Origin: Trichomonas vaginalis G3
Lineage: Eukaryota; Parabasalia; Trichomonadida; Trichomonadidae
Direction of reading: 5' to 3'
Assembly (NCBI RefSeq): GCF_026262505.1
Contig: NC_067204.1
Location: 11,612,522-11,676,521 of the forward strand
DNA length: 64,000 bases
This document shows positions 45,164-54,343 of the stretch, piece by piece (the stretch's first letter is position 1; every line of letters starts with the position of its first letter). Below the pieces are notes generated by a model, which worked only from the letters and a program-made list of their open reading frames with translations, ran no database searches and was not told where the DNA came from. A program made the position numbers and the translations under genes.

Positions 45164-46129
45164 ATGATTTCAACAATCGGCACAACAACAATTCAAGCCG
45201 CGAACGGCGGGACTCTGTCCACAACAACAGCACCAAACTCGTTAGTCATGAATCCAACATCTATGTTAGTAGAGATGAAAAACTTCATTCCTTCTTCATA
45301 TAGTTTTGGAACAGAAATACAAAGAATAAAGCAAGAACTTTTAACAAGTAATTTAGACTGTACCGCACAGGATGAAGAAAATGAAGAATATCTTTATGAA
45401 ATGCAGGACATTATTGACCATTTACCAAAATTGCCTGAAATCCAACAACAAAAGCTCACTATTCCTGAATTCGATGAAATAGAAGTTAAAGTTAGTGATT
45501 CTGCAGAAACAAAGAAGTTCATACGAAAGGTAAATTATGAGTTTCTAGGATATCATTGCAACCATAAAGTTATGGACAAAGATTGCGACATGGTATATAA
45601 GAACATCTCTGACATATATAAATCGGGGGAGTTTAAGACATACGACAACTTTGTTTCATTAGTTGCAAAATGTGTATGGCAGATAAGAGATAAAGATAGA
45701 AGAGGTAAGGTATGGCATGAACAGATAAAACCAACTGCTTCAGATTTAAAGAAAACCATTGACGCCTTAGTTGTTTTAGCAGGTAAGGTTTCAGAATATA
45801 ACGCAAAAATGAATCCGCAATGTTCTAAATGTAAAGCAGCAATGAGGAAATATAACTATTCAGTAAAAGAGATAGAACGTATGCGAAACGACTATGCAGA
45901 TTTAAAGAGGGAGGCAGAGAAGCCGGTAGAAGATAAAATGGACATGTTAGCATTTCTGAACAAAAACTATCCAACTGCTGACGATTTCCTTCTATCTGAC
46001 GTCAAGAAGAAGTATAAAGAAACTTTCGGCATTGTTAAAATTTTTGATATCCTCAGCGAAGAAATAGAAGCTACAAAACTGTTTAGAATCTCACGAATTC
46101 ATAACGTTTACCATGTAAAACGGTTATAA
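45164..46129 (+). CDS. Second copy of the Cys-rich hypothetical protein
   Basis: 321 residues from MISTIGTTTIQ; nearly identical to 25384-26322 but with a nine-residue in-frame insertion (AANGGTLST) after TTTIQ, encoded by the double hairpin at 45197-45223. Further differences are single substitutions. Intact reading frame. Confidence 0.65.
   Translation: MISTIGTTTIQAANGGTLSTTTAPNSLVMNPTSMLVEMKNFIPSSYSFGTEIQRIKQELLTSNLDCTAQDEENEEYLYEMQDIIDHLPKLPEIQQQKLTIPEFDEIEVKVSDSAETKKFIRKVNYEFLGYHCNHKVMDKDCDMVYKNISDIYKSGEFKTYDNFVSLVAKCVWQIRDKDRRGKVWHEQIKPTASDLKKTIDALVVLAGKVSEYNAKMNPQCSKCKAAMRKYNYSVKEIERMRNDYADLKREAEKPVEDKMDMLAFLNKNYPTADDFLLSDVKKKYKETFGIVKIFDILSEEIEATKLFRISRIHNVYHVKRL
45197..45223. repeat. 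Double-hairpin element, filled site with known empty site
   Basis: GCCG CGAA CGGC then GGGAC TCT GTCC, plus ACA: 27 extra bases between ATTCAA and ACAACAGCACC. The other copy of the same gene (reverse strand, about 26285) has ATTCAAACAACAGC without them. A length of 27 keeps the reading frame. Confidence 0.92.
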
Positions 46130-46134
46130 ATAAT

Positions 46135-46183
46135 GAGGGTAGAAATGAGGGTAGATATCGGGTTAGATCTAACCATCTACCCT
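46135..46183. repeat. Intergenic palindrome, copy 9
   Basis: GGGTAGATATCGGGTTAGAT then CTAACCATCTACCC, 3' of the gene ending 46129. Confidence 0.9.
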
Positions 46184-46314
46184 AAAATATATTTTTATTG
46201 AATTCAGCAACAAAATTCTGAGTAAAATAATTTTTAGGGCATGTGTCAAACCGTTGAGTTTTCACAAAATTTAAAAAATAACGTATATCATGTGAAACGT
46301 TTATAAAATAACTG

Positions 46315-46364
46315 GGGTAGAAATGAGGGTAGATATCGGGTTAGATCTAACCATCTACCCTAAA
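46315..46364. repeat. Intergenic palindrome, copy 10
   Basis: Same sequence as copy 9, about 180 bp further on; the segment between includes a second, decayed copy of the preceding gene's 3' end (GTATATCATGTGAAACG), so a local duplication produced it. Confidence 0.85.
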
Positions 46365-46470
46365 ATATATTTTTATTGAATTCAGCACAAAAATAATGAA
46401 TTTCATTAGTTAGAAAAATAACGCTAATTTTATTTTTATTTATTTTTTTATTTTGTATGTAAAGACAGTA

Positions 46471-47484
46471 ATGTCAACATCAGAGAACACAACAACAGTT
46501 ATAGTCCATGAAGCTATAAATGAAGAATACGAGTACATACAGTATAACAAACAGTTACGTCTCATTCGTTCAGTCAAAGATGACATGTACCAAATGCAGA
46601 GTATAATGAATGCTCTTCGTTCTACAAAGCAAGCATATCATTGGTTTGAAAACCAACAGACAAAAGAACTTTTAGAAGAATTTCCTCATATGATTGCTTC
46701 CCTCGGAAAACCGGGGAAAGAGATTCCGTATGAAAATCGCAAGAATTTGGCTCCTGGTTTGAAAGGTTATTATGTTCATAGACTTTTAGTAAATGCTGTA
46801 GCAATGTGGGCTTCACCTCGTTATGCTTGTTATATTTTCATGATGTTAGATGAACTATATAAAGCAGAACGTGGAGAGATGGAAAAGAAACTTCATGCAA
46901 AAGATGAAGTCATTGAATCCAAAGACAAAAGCATACAGAAAAGAATACCGCGTTCAGTACCAAAAGGAAAGGAAAAGAACTATAAGTATATGATTTATAC
47001 TGAAGAGTTGGAGAAAGAAGAAGACAGTGACATGGTTATGTTGCATTTAGTGAGAAGAAACAACAAGAGCTTTTACAGTAAGCCTGCAGAACCTGAAAAA
47101 TCATATGGACCTGTATTTTATGAAATGGTTGCGAACGCCTGCAATACAAACAATGATATGATAGGATTTAATGAAGATGTTATGAGGTCATTGGTGGATG
47201 ATGGTAGTGTGGAACATAAATGGGATAGCTATGACAACACACATTTCTTATGTGGTTTTCCAACAGAAGTGGACTTTTGCTTCCAGCAAGGTCAAACATC
47301 TACTGCTCCAATAACATACAAATTGACTGTTAAAGGACCTATTGAACTAGCAACTGAAAATGTACCAAAGCCACTTATTGGATTTATGAGGGATTGTTGC
47401 TTTGCCATTCAGGTGCGTGCTAATGGAATCCCAATAATAAGATTAGATGACTATAACTTAGCTGCGGACGACAGTGAGGAATAA
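46471..47484 (+). CDS. Fusion of a KilA-N protein with the C-terminus of the capsid protein
   Basis: 338 residues in one open frame. Residues 1 to about 201 are the KilA-N protein (MSTSENTTTVIVHEAINEEY, core YYVHRLLVNAVAMWASPRYA, to RRNNKSFY); then SKPAEPEKSYGPVFYEMVAN and onward are the last third of the capsid protein (as 14438-14830). The joint near 47072 shows the microhomology AGCTT between the two parents, and the DNA between them (polymerase, most of the capsid gene, HNH gene, about 8 kb in B1) is missing. The fusion is a by-product of deletion; whether it is made is unknown. Confidence 0.85.
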   Translation: MSTSENTTTVIVHEAINEEYEYIQYNKQLRLIRSVKDDMYQMQSIMNALRSTKQAYHWFENQQTKELLEEFPHMIASLGKPGKEIPYENRKNLAPGLKGYYVHRLLVNAVAMWASPRYACYIFMMLDELYKAERGEMEKKLHAKDEVIESKDKSIQKRIPRSVPKGKEKNYKYMIYTEELEKEEDSDMVMLHLVRRNNKSFYSKPAEPEKSYGPVFYEMVANACNTNNDMIGFNEDVMRSLVDDGSVEHKWDSYDNTHFLCGFPTEVDFCFQQGQTSTAPITYKLTVKGPIELATENVPKPLIGFMRDCCFAIQVRANGIPIIRLDDYNLAADDSEE

Positions 47485-47514
47485 AGGATGAACGTTTATT
47501 TTTAAAGCTTATAA

Positions 47515-47973
47515 ATGAGTTCTTCATCAAGCTCTCGTGAACCTTCACCATCTGTGAAACAAACTTTACCAAACGATTATGGAGCACCTATTGAATATTT
47601 CTTACGAGCTGCACAATGGCAAAGAGCAGTCTCACCAAGGTTAGGTGTTCCACCAGCTCCTGTCAAAAATAGCATTTGGTCAAGTCCTTATATAAGATAT
47701 GGTCACCCACTAGGTTTGCTAGCTACAGCAGTAGCAGTTATGATGTTGAAAAGAAATAAAGCAAATGTTGTAAATAATACTGAAGTAGCTGAAGTTAAAC
47801 AAACTCCAACACCTTCGTCAAAACCAACGCCTTCACAAGCAAAACCTTCAATGACTCCTGAACCTATGGAAGTACAAACTCCTGTTCAAAAGTCAACTCC
47901 TAAACCGACTCCAACATTTAAACCAGAACCTACTCCTCAAATAAATCGTAAAACTCCTGCGTTTCCTTACTGA
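47515..47973 (+). CDS. Second copy of the proline-rich membrane-like protein
   Basis: 152 residues; as 13937-14407 but with four residues fewer in the Pro/Thr repeat (TPSSKPTPSQAKP). The hydrophobic stretch GHPLGLLATAVAVMMLKR is kept. Confidence 0.6.
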   Translation: MSSSSSSREPSPSVKQTLPNDYGAPIEYFLRAAQWQRAVSPRLGVPPAPVKNSIWSSPYIRYGHPLGLLATAVAVMMLKRNKANVVNNTEVAEVKQTPTPSSKPTPSQAKPSMTPEPMEVQTPVQKSTPKPTPTFKPEPTPQINRKTPAFPY

Positions 47974-48021
47974 AAAAATAACGTTATTTTTATTTAATAT
48001 TAAAATTTTTATTTGATTGAA

Positions 48022-48258
48022 ATGACGACTAAAGTCACTGAAGCAACGAAACAAAAGTTTTTGGTAGAATACATTAAATCAGGAACTATTCCAGAAGGTT
48101 TTTACATTCATACTATGAAGGATGGTAGAGTTCAGTTTAGAAAGATAAAGCAACCATTAGATAAAGAAGGAATTTTGAGAAAGATTAAACTTCATGAGGA
48201 CAACATTGCTGAACTTAAGAAGAAGCTAGAAGAGTTGGAGAAAGGAAGAGAGTTATAA
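48022..48258 (+). CDS. Second copy of the small coiled-coil protein
   Basis: 78 residues from the ATG at 48022 (MTTKVTEATKQKFLVEYIKS). Three substitutions against 13652-13888. The last codons lie in the TIR. Confidence 0.6.
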   Translation: MTTKVTEATKQKFLVEYIKSGTIPEGFYIHTMKDGRVQFRKIKQPLDKEGILRKIKLHEDNIAELKKKLEELEKGREL

Positions 48259-48274
48259 AGCAATGAATTCAACA

Positions 48275-48321
48275 GGGTAGGAAAGAGGGTAGTTATCGGG
48301 TTAGATCTAACCTTCTACCCT
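48275..48321. repeat. Intergenic palindrome, copy 11
   Basis: GGGTAGGAAAGAGGGTAGTT then ATCGGGTTAGATCTAACC, in the TIR. Confidence 0.9.
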
Positions 48322-48422
48322 AAATTTATTTTTGTGCTATGTTTTCATACGTGTGAGGGTGGTGATATCATTAATTTTTAAGTTTATTTTTTTATTTTAT
48401 TTTTAAGTTTATTTTTATATAA

Positions 48423-48707
48423 ATGACAGAACAAAAGCAACTCATACAAATCGAAAAATATAACAAACATACATTTAAACATTTATTCTTCCTTCCTGAG
48501 TATAACATGTTCTTTACACTTCATCCTAGACCAGTTGACTATACACTGACTGTATATAAAGATTGTCATGGTAGTTTTATAAAAACTTATGATGATGAAG
48601 GTAAGTTAACAAGACTATGCATTTCAAAACTTGAGAAACTTTATGACTTCAAGTATGACTACAATAGAGTTAACATTGACGATGAAGATATTGAAGAAAA
48701 TTTATGA
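48423..48707 (+). CDS. z1 protein, second copy
   Basis: 94 residues, as 36170-36454 with IEKYNKHTF and TYDDEGKLT variants. Inside the B2 TIR. Confidence 0.7.
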   Translation: MTEQKQLIQIEKYNKHTFKHLFFLPEYNMFFTLHPRPVDYTLTVYKDCHGSFIKTYDDEGKLTRLCISKLEKLYDFKYDYNRVNIDDEDIEENL

Positions 48708-48900
48708 GAACGTTTATTTTTTCATTAGTGAGTTCGTTAGTGAGGTGAAATAGTTGGCGGCTTTGTAAATAGTTAAGGTTAAGTTAGTTTTTGCGTTCAT
48801 GTTGTAAAATATACGTTAGCGGTTTCGTAAAGTGTCAAATTCACATATAATGAGTAAGGAGGCGCGCAGTGCCTCCGTACCCAACATAGTTTTACTAACT

Positions 48901-49187
48901 ACAGAGGCTTGAACTTTTGACATAAATGTTTTCGCTGTTGAATCCATAGAGTCTGAAGTTGCTGATATAATGATTTGGTCATAGTAAGAGTCGTTTCCTA
49001 AACGCTCTGTTATGAGTATATGACGAATGAGGTTAAATGTCTTACCTGAACCCATCTTTCCACAATAGAAATACACACCATTTGAACAGAATTCATAATC
49101 TTTGCTGAAAGGAAGAATAAGAGAAGGGTTAAGTTTGTCTGTAGTTTCATTCATGTCTTCATCTACATCATGTATTAAATGCTTCAT
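48901..49187 (-). pseudogene. ATP: ATPase gene of B1, 5' part (tandem unit 1)
   Basis: Codons 1-95 including Walker A (GKMGSGKT), then the target duplication and TIR. The frame runs on into TIR sequence to 48816 (SKTMLGTEALRASLLII). Without Walker B it cannot work as ATPase. Complements the 3' part at 36648-37253. Confidence 0.88.
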
Positions 49188-49203
49188 TTTATCTCCATTA
49201 AAA

Positions 49204-50084
49204 ATGCAAGTCAGAAATATTCAGAACATAGCACCGAGTCTAACTGACAAGAGTATAAAGATATACTATGAACACGTTATGATGAAACCTACCAAAATTC
49301 AAGAAAGTCAGTATACTTATGAATATCCAAGACACTGGGTAGAGTATATAAGAGGTGAGAAAGCTATTGAAATAAGACAAGTTAGAAGTATTCCAGCAGG
49401 AAGGACAATATTATTGAAGAACTTTAATGTTTTGAGGTATAATGATGAAACAAAGAAGCAAGATAGTTTTCCTGTTGCTGTGTATGTGAACCTAGACACA
49501 GGAGATGACATGAAAGTTTTTAACACAAAGCTTCAAACGGTAGTGAGAGAACAACTTACTGCGGAAGGACATCCATTACCTTCAGAAGTTACCATAGCAT
49601 ATAATTTTGAAACAAACTCAATAGATTTTAAAGTCGTCTCTGCAAAGAAGTCAGGTTTACATTTAATGAAGCAGATGTATATTCGAATGAAAACTTCAAA
49701 GCTATTGCATGGTTAGATAATGACGATTGCTTTAAGAAAATATTTAAATTCAGTGACTCAAAGATGTCAATAGATGACCTTCGTGGAATGTTACCATCGA
49801 CGTTTACAGTAGAAGGTTCAGCAGGATTGCTTACAAGTTTTTCAATTGGTGGCATTTGGTCTCGTGAAAACATTGTTATAAAATCCAGTATAAGTGAATT
49901 TGCTGAAGAATCTATATTATGTCTTTCAAACTATATGTATTCGCCGCCGAAGCATTATAGTATAACAAACTTTGTCAGTAAGTTTAACATAAGACTTGTC
50001 GAACCTTCTTCAATGAAAGATGTTGTGCTACCTAAAGATGGAAAGGATGGACTCATTATTGAGATGATTTTAATAGCATATTAA
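49204..50084 (+). pseudogene. Minor-capsid-like gene, unit 1, frameshifted
   Basis: As 34379-35260 with VEYIRGEKAIEIRQVRSIPA. One T missing in AGGTTTTACATT (near 49656) shifts the frame; the remainder is open from 49764. Units 2 and 3 keep the base. Confidence 0.8.
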
Positions 50085-50309
50085 ATGAGCTTGTTCTTGA
50101 AGGTCATTCATGATGAAATAACTGTTGTAGAAGATGTTAGCAATTGTTCAGACATTTTGAAGCGTATAGATGATATAAGAAATAAGTTAGATAGACCGCA
50201 AAGCGGTGAGGGCGAAGCTCGTGAGAACGTTTATGTTTCATTGACGTTCTCCAGTAACGAGAACTTTTATGAGATAATATTGAAGAGAGATGATTTTAAT
50301 ATGGTGTAA
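50085..50309 (+). CDS. 74-residue protein, unit 1
   Basis: As 35261-35485 with PQSGEGEARE from a better preserved double hairpin (50195-50220) and ILKRDDFNMV at the end. Confidence 0.6.
   Translation: MSLFLKVIHDEITVVEDVSNCSDILKRIDDIRNKLDRPQSGEGEARENVYVSLTFSSNENFYEIILKRDDFNMV
50195..50220. repeat. Double-hairpin element, unit 1
   Basis: ACCGC AAA GCGGT then GAGGGC GAA GCTC, in frame. Further copies at 52765-52790 and 55336-55361. Confidence 0.7.
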
Positions 50310-50836
50310 ATGGTAGCTTGGGCAGCTTTAGGTGCAATGGGAACAAAAGCATTAGCATTTGGAGCAAAAGCACTTGGAGCTTATGACGCAGTAAATAAAA
50401 TGAGTGGAGGAAGGGTTTCAAAGACATTAGATGCAAATAAAGGAAAGATAGGAGGCTGGGTTGCAAAGAAGTTAAGATTAAATAAAATAGGGCTCATAAA
50501 TAAAGCATCCAATTTAGTTGCGACTGAGTCAGAAAATGCTTTAGGAAAGGACGATGAGTTTGCAAACACGCAAAAGACTTTAATGACCAGATGAAAGGTG
50601 AAACAATGCATTTAAATAGAGTCGATGGAACTAAAGAAAATGTTTCTTCTCCACCAGTAGTTCTTCCGTATGGTCCCTATGGAATGTATGGAAACCCTTA
50701 TGAACGACCATTTGACCCATTGACTGGTGGAAGTAATTGGTATCATTACGGCCGAAGAAGAAAGACAGTCAAGTTGGAGACGGACGTAAAGAAAGCAACT
50801 AAAAAGAAACCAAGGAAGAGAGTTATAAAGCAATGA
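50310..50836 (+). pseudogene. Core-like basic protein, unit 1, frameshifted
   Basis: As 35486-36013 but one A is missing in GCAAAACACGC (near 50564), which ends the first frame at 50594; the basic C-terminus remains open from 50591. Confidence 0.75.
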
Positions 50837-50845
50837 ATTCAACAG

Positions 50846-50890
50846 GGTAGAAAGAGGTTAGAAATCGGGTTAGATCTAACCTTCTACCCT
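50846..50890. repeat. Intergenic palindrome, copy 12
   Basis: GGGTAGAAAGAGGTTAGAAA then TCGGGTTAGATCTAACC. Confidence 0.9.
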
Positions 50891-50990
50891 AAGTTTATTT
50901 TTGTGCTATGTTTTCATACGCGTGAAGGTAGTGATATCATTAATTTTTAAGTTTATTTTTTTATTTATTTTTAAGTTTATTTTTATATAA

Positions 50991-51275
50991 ATGACAGAAC
51001 AAAAGCAACTCATACAAATCGAAAAATATAACAAACATACATTTAAACATTTATTCTTCCTTCCTGAGTATAACATGTTCTTTACACTTCATCCTAGACC
51101 AGTTGACTATACACTGACTGTATATAAAGATTGTCATGGTAGTTTTATAAAAACTTATGATGATGAAGGTAAGTTAACAAGACTATGCATTTCAAAACTT
51201 GAGAAACTTTATGACTTCAAGTATGACTACAATAGAGTTAACATTGACGATGAAGATATTGAAGAAAATTTATGA
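50991..51275 (+). CDS. z1 protein, unit 1
   Basis: 94 residues, identical in protein to 48423-48707. Confidence 0.7.
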   Translation: MTEQKQLIQIEKYNKHTFKHLFFLPEYNMFFTLHPRPVDYTLTVYKDCHGSFIKTYDDEGKLTRLCISKLEKLYDFKYDYNRVNIDDEDIEENL

Positions 51276-51469
51276 GAACGTTTATTTTTTCATTAGTGAG
51301 TTCGTTAGTGAGGTGAAATAGTTGGCGGCTTTGTAAATAGTTAAGGTTAAGTTAGTTTTTGCGTTCATGTTGTAAAATATACGTTAGCGGTTTCGTAAAG
51401 TGTCAAATTCACATATAATGAGTAAGGAGGCGCGCAGTGCCTCCGTACCCAACAATAGTTTTACTAACT

Positions 51470-51756
51470 ACAGAGGCTTGAACTTTTGACATAAATGTTT
51501 TCGCTGTTGAATCCATAGAGTCTGAAGTTGCTGATATAATGATTTGGTCATAGTAAGAGTCGTTTCCTAAACGCTCTGTTATGAGTATATGACGAATGAG
51601 GTTAAATGTCTTACCTGAACCCATCTTTCCACAATAGAAATACACACCATTTGAACAGAATTCATAATCTTTGCTGAAAGGAAGAATAAGAGAAGGGTTA
51701 AGTTTGTCTGTAGTTTCATTCATGTCTTCATCTACATCATGTATTAAATGCTTCAT
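51470..51756 (-). pseudogene. ATP: ATPase 5' part, unit 2
   Basis: Codons 1-95 with Walker A, then TIR. The read-through tail differs (SKTIVGYGGTARL) because of the extra A in the TIR tip. Confidence 0.85.
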
Positions 51757-51772
51757 TTTATCTCCATTAAAA

Positions 51773-52654
51773 ATGCAAGTCAGAAATATTCAGAACATAG
51801 CACCGAGTCTAACTGACAAGAGTATAAAGATATACTATGAACACGTTATGATGAAACCTACCAAAATTCAAGAAAGTCAGTATACTTATGAATATCCAAG
51901 ACACTGGGTAGAGTATATAAGAGGTGAGAAAGCTATTGAAATAAGACAAGTTAGAAGTATTCCAGCAGGAAGGACAATATTATTGAAGAACTTTAATGTT
52001 TTGAGGTATAATGATGAAACAAAGAAGCAAGATAGTTTTCCTGTTGCTGTGTATGTGAACCTAGACACAGGAGATGACATGAAAGTTTTTAACACAAAGC
52101 TTCAAACGGTAGTGAGAGAACAACTTACTGCGGAAGGACATCCATTACCTTCAGAAGTTACCATAGCATATAATTTTGAAACAAACTCAATAGATTTTAA
52201 AGTCGTCTCTGCAAAGAAGTCAGGTTTTACATTTAATGAAGCAGATGTATATTCGAATGAAAACTTCAAAGCTATTGCATGGTTAGATAATGACGATTGC
52301 TTTAAGAAAATATTTAAATTCAGTGACTCAAAGATGTCAATAGATGACCTTCGTGGAATGTTACCATCGACGTTTACAGTAGAAGGTTCAGCAGGATTGC
52401 TTACAAGTTTTTCAATTGGTGGCATTTGGTCTCGTGAAAACATTGTTATAAAATCTAGTATAAGTGAATTTGCTGAAGAATCTATATTATGTCTTTCAAA
52501 CTATATGTATTCGCCGCCGAAGCATTATAGTATAACAAACTTTGTCAGTAAGTTTAACATAAGACTTGTCGAACCTTCTTCAATGAAAGATGTTGTGCTA
52601 CCTAAAGATGGAAAGGATGGACTCATTATTGAGATGATTTTAATAGCATATTAA
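51773..52654 (+). CDS. Minor-capsid-like protein, unit 2
   Basis: 293 residues, intact, start at 51773 (MQVRNIQNIAP). Differs from 34379-35260 by a handful of residues (YIRGEKAIE, HPLPSEVTI, LTSFSIGG). Confidence 0.6.
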   Translation: MQVRNIQNIAPSLTDKSIKIYYEHVMMKPTKIQESQYTYEYPRHWVEYIRGEKAIEIRQVRSIPAGRTILLKNFNVLRYNDETKKQDSFPVAVYVNLDTGDDMKVFNTKLQTVVREQLTAEGHPLPSEVTIAYNFETNSIDFKVVSAKKSGFTFNEADVYSNENFKAIAWLDNDDCFKKIFKFSDSKMSIDDLRGMLPSTFTVEGSAGLLTSFSIGGIWSRENIVIKSSISEFAEESILCLSNYMYSPPKHYSITNFVSKFNIRLVEPSSMKDVVLPKDGKDGLIIEMILIAY

Positions 52655-52879
52655 ATGAGCTTGTTCTTGAAGGTCATTCATGATGAAATAACTGTTGTAG
52701 AAGATGTTAGCAATTGTTCAGACATTTTGAAGCGTATAGATGATATAAGAAATAAGTTAGATAGACCGCAAAGCGGTGAGGGCGAAGCTCGTGAGAACGT
52801 TTATGTTTCATTGACGTTCTCCAGTAACGAGAACTTTTATGAGATAATATTGAAGAGAGATGATTTTAATATGGTGTAA
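52655..52879 (+). CDS. 74-residue protein, unit 2
   Basis: Identical to the unit 1 protein; stop and start of neighbours adjoin without gap. Confidence 0.6.
   Translation: MSLFLKVIHDEITVVEDVSNCSDILKRIDDIRNKLDRPQSGEGEARENVYVSLTFSSNENFYEIILKRDDFNMV
52765..52790. repeat. Double-hairpin element, unit 2
   Basis: ACCGC AAA GCGGT then GAGGGC GAA GCTC. Confidence 0.7.
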
Positions 52880-53407
52880 ATGGTAGCTTGGGCAGCTTTA
52901 GGTGCAATGGGAACAAAAGCATTAGCATTTGGAGCAAAAGCACTTGGAGCTTATGACGCAGTAAATAAAATGAGTGGAGGAAGGGTTTCAAAGACATTAG
53001 ATGCAAATAAAGGAAAGATAGGAGGCTGGGTTGCAAAGAAGTTAAGATTAAATAAAATAGGGCTCATAAATAAAGCATCCAATTTAGTTGCGACTGAGTC
53101 AGAAAATGCTTTAGGAAAGGACGATGAGTTTGCAAAACACGCAAAAGACTTTAATGACCAGATGAAAGGTGAAACAATGCATTTAAATAGAGTCGATGGA
53201 ACTAAAGAAAATGTTTCTTCTCCACCAGTAGTTCTTCCGTATGGTCCCTATGGAATGTATGGAAACCCTTATGAACGACCATTTGACCCATTGACTGGTG
53301 GAAGTAATTGGTATCATTACGGCCGAAGAAGAAAGACAGTCAAGTTGGAGACGGACGTAAAGAAAGCAACTAAAAAGAAACCAAGGAAGAGAGTTATAAA
53401 GCAATGA
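52880..53407 (+). CDS. Core-like basic protein, unit 2
   Basis: 175 residues, intact; as 35486-36013 with ENALGKDDEF and SSPPVVLPYG variants. Confidence 0.6.
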   Translation: MVAWAALGAMGTKALAFGAKALGAYDAVNKMSGGRVSKTLDANKGKIGGWVAKKLRLNKIGLINKASNLVATESENALGKDDEFAKHAKDFNDQMKGETMHLNRVDGTKENVSSPPVVLPYGPYGMYGNPYERPFDPLTGGSNWYHYGRRRKTVKLETDVKKATKKKPRKRVIKQ

Positions 53408-53415
53408 ATTCAACA

Positions 53416-53462
53416 GGGTAGAAAAGAGGTTAGAAATCGGGTTAGATCTAACCTTCTACCCT
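53416..53462. repeat. Intergenic palindrome, copy 13
   Basis: GGGTAGAAAAGAGGTTAGAA then ATCGGGTTAGATCTAACC. Confidence 0.9.
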
Positions 53463-53563
53463 AAGTTTATTTTTGTGCTATGTTTTCATACGCGTGAAGG
53501 TAGTGATATCATTAATTTTTAAGTTTATTTTTTTATTTTATTTTTAAGTTTATTTTTATATAA

Positions 53564-53848
53564 ATGACAGAACAAAAGCAACTCATACAAATCGAAAAAT
53601 ATAACAAACATACATTTAAACATTTATTCTTCCTTCCTGAGTATAACATGTTCTTTACACTTCATCCTAGACCAGTTGACTATACACTGACTGTATATAA
53701 AGATTGTCATGGTAGTTTTATAAAAACTTATGATGATGAAGGTAAGTTAACAAGACTATGCATTTCAAAACTTGAGAAACTTTATGACTTCAAGTATGAC
53801 TACAATAGAGTTAACATTGACGATGAAGATATTGAAGAAAATTTATGA
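53564..53848 (+). CDS. z1 protein, unit 2
   Basis: 94 residues, identical to the other right-hand z1 copies. Confidence 0.7.
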   Translation: MTEQKQLIQIEKYNKHTFKHLFFLPEYNMFFTLHPRPVDYTLTVYKDCHGSFIKTYDDEGKLTRLCISKLEKLYDFKYDYNRVNIDDEDIEENL

Positions 53849-54041
53849 GAACGTTTATTTTTTCATTAGTGAGTTCGTTAGTGAGGTGAAATAGTTGGCG
53901 GCTTTGTAAATAGTTAAGGTTAAGTTAGTTTTTGCGTTCATGTTGTAAAATATACGTTAGCGGTTTCGTAAAGTGTCAAATTCACATATAATGAGTAAGG
54001 AGGCGCGCAGTGCCTCCGTACCCAACATAGTTTTACTAACT

Positions 54042-54331
54042 ACAGAGGCTTGAACTTTTGACATAAATGTTTTCGCTGTTGAATCCATAGAGTCTGAAGT
54101 TGCTGATATAATGATTTGGTCATAGTAAGAGTCGTTTCCTAAACGCTCTGTTATGAGTATATGACGAATGAGGTTAAATGTCTTACCTGAACCCATCTTT
54201 CCACAATAGAAATACACACCATTTGAACAGAATTCATAATCTTTGCTGAAAGGAAGAATAAGAGAAGGGTTAAGTTTGTCTGTAGTTTCATTCATGTCTT
54301 CATCTACATCATGTATTAAATGCTTCATTTT
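54042..54331 (-). pseudogene. ATP: ATPase 5' part, unit 3
   Basis: Same 5' piece with Walker A, start ATG at 54331. One A fewer in the spacer to the next gene (ATTAAAATG instead of ATTAAAAATG). Confidence 0.85.
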
Positions 54332-54343
54332 ATCTCCATTAAA

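Larger units (their letters stand above)
48242..48900 (+). repeat. TIR of Maverick B2, other end
   Basis: Ends at 48900 with TTTTACTAACT, followed by ACAGA (complement of TCTGT) and the 5' part of the ATPase gene. Same orientation as the TIR at 35989-36647, which is what an inversion of the intervening segment produces. Confidence 0.85.
50812..51469 (+). repeat. TIR at the end of tandem unit 1
   Basis: B2-type tip; one extra A in CCCAACAATAG relative to the other tips. Followed by ACAGA and the next ATPase piece. Confidence 0.85.
53383..54041 (+). repeat. TIR at the end of tandem unit 2
   Basis: B2-type tip ending TTTTACTAACT at 54041, then ACAGA. Confidence 0.85.
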
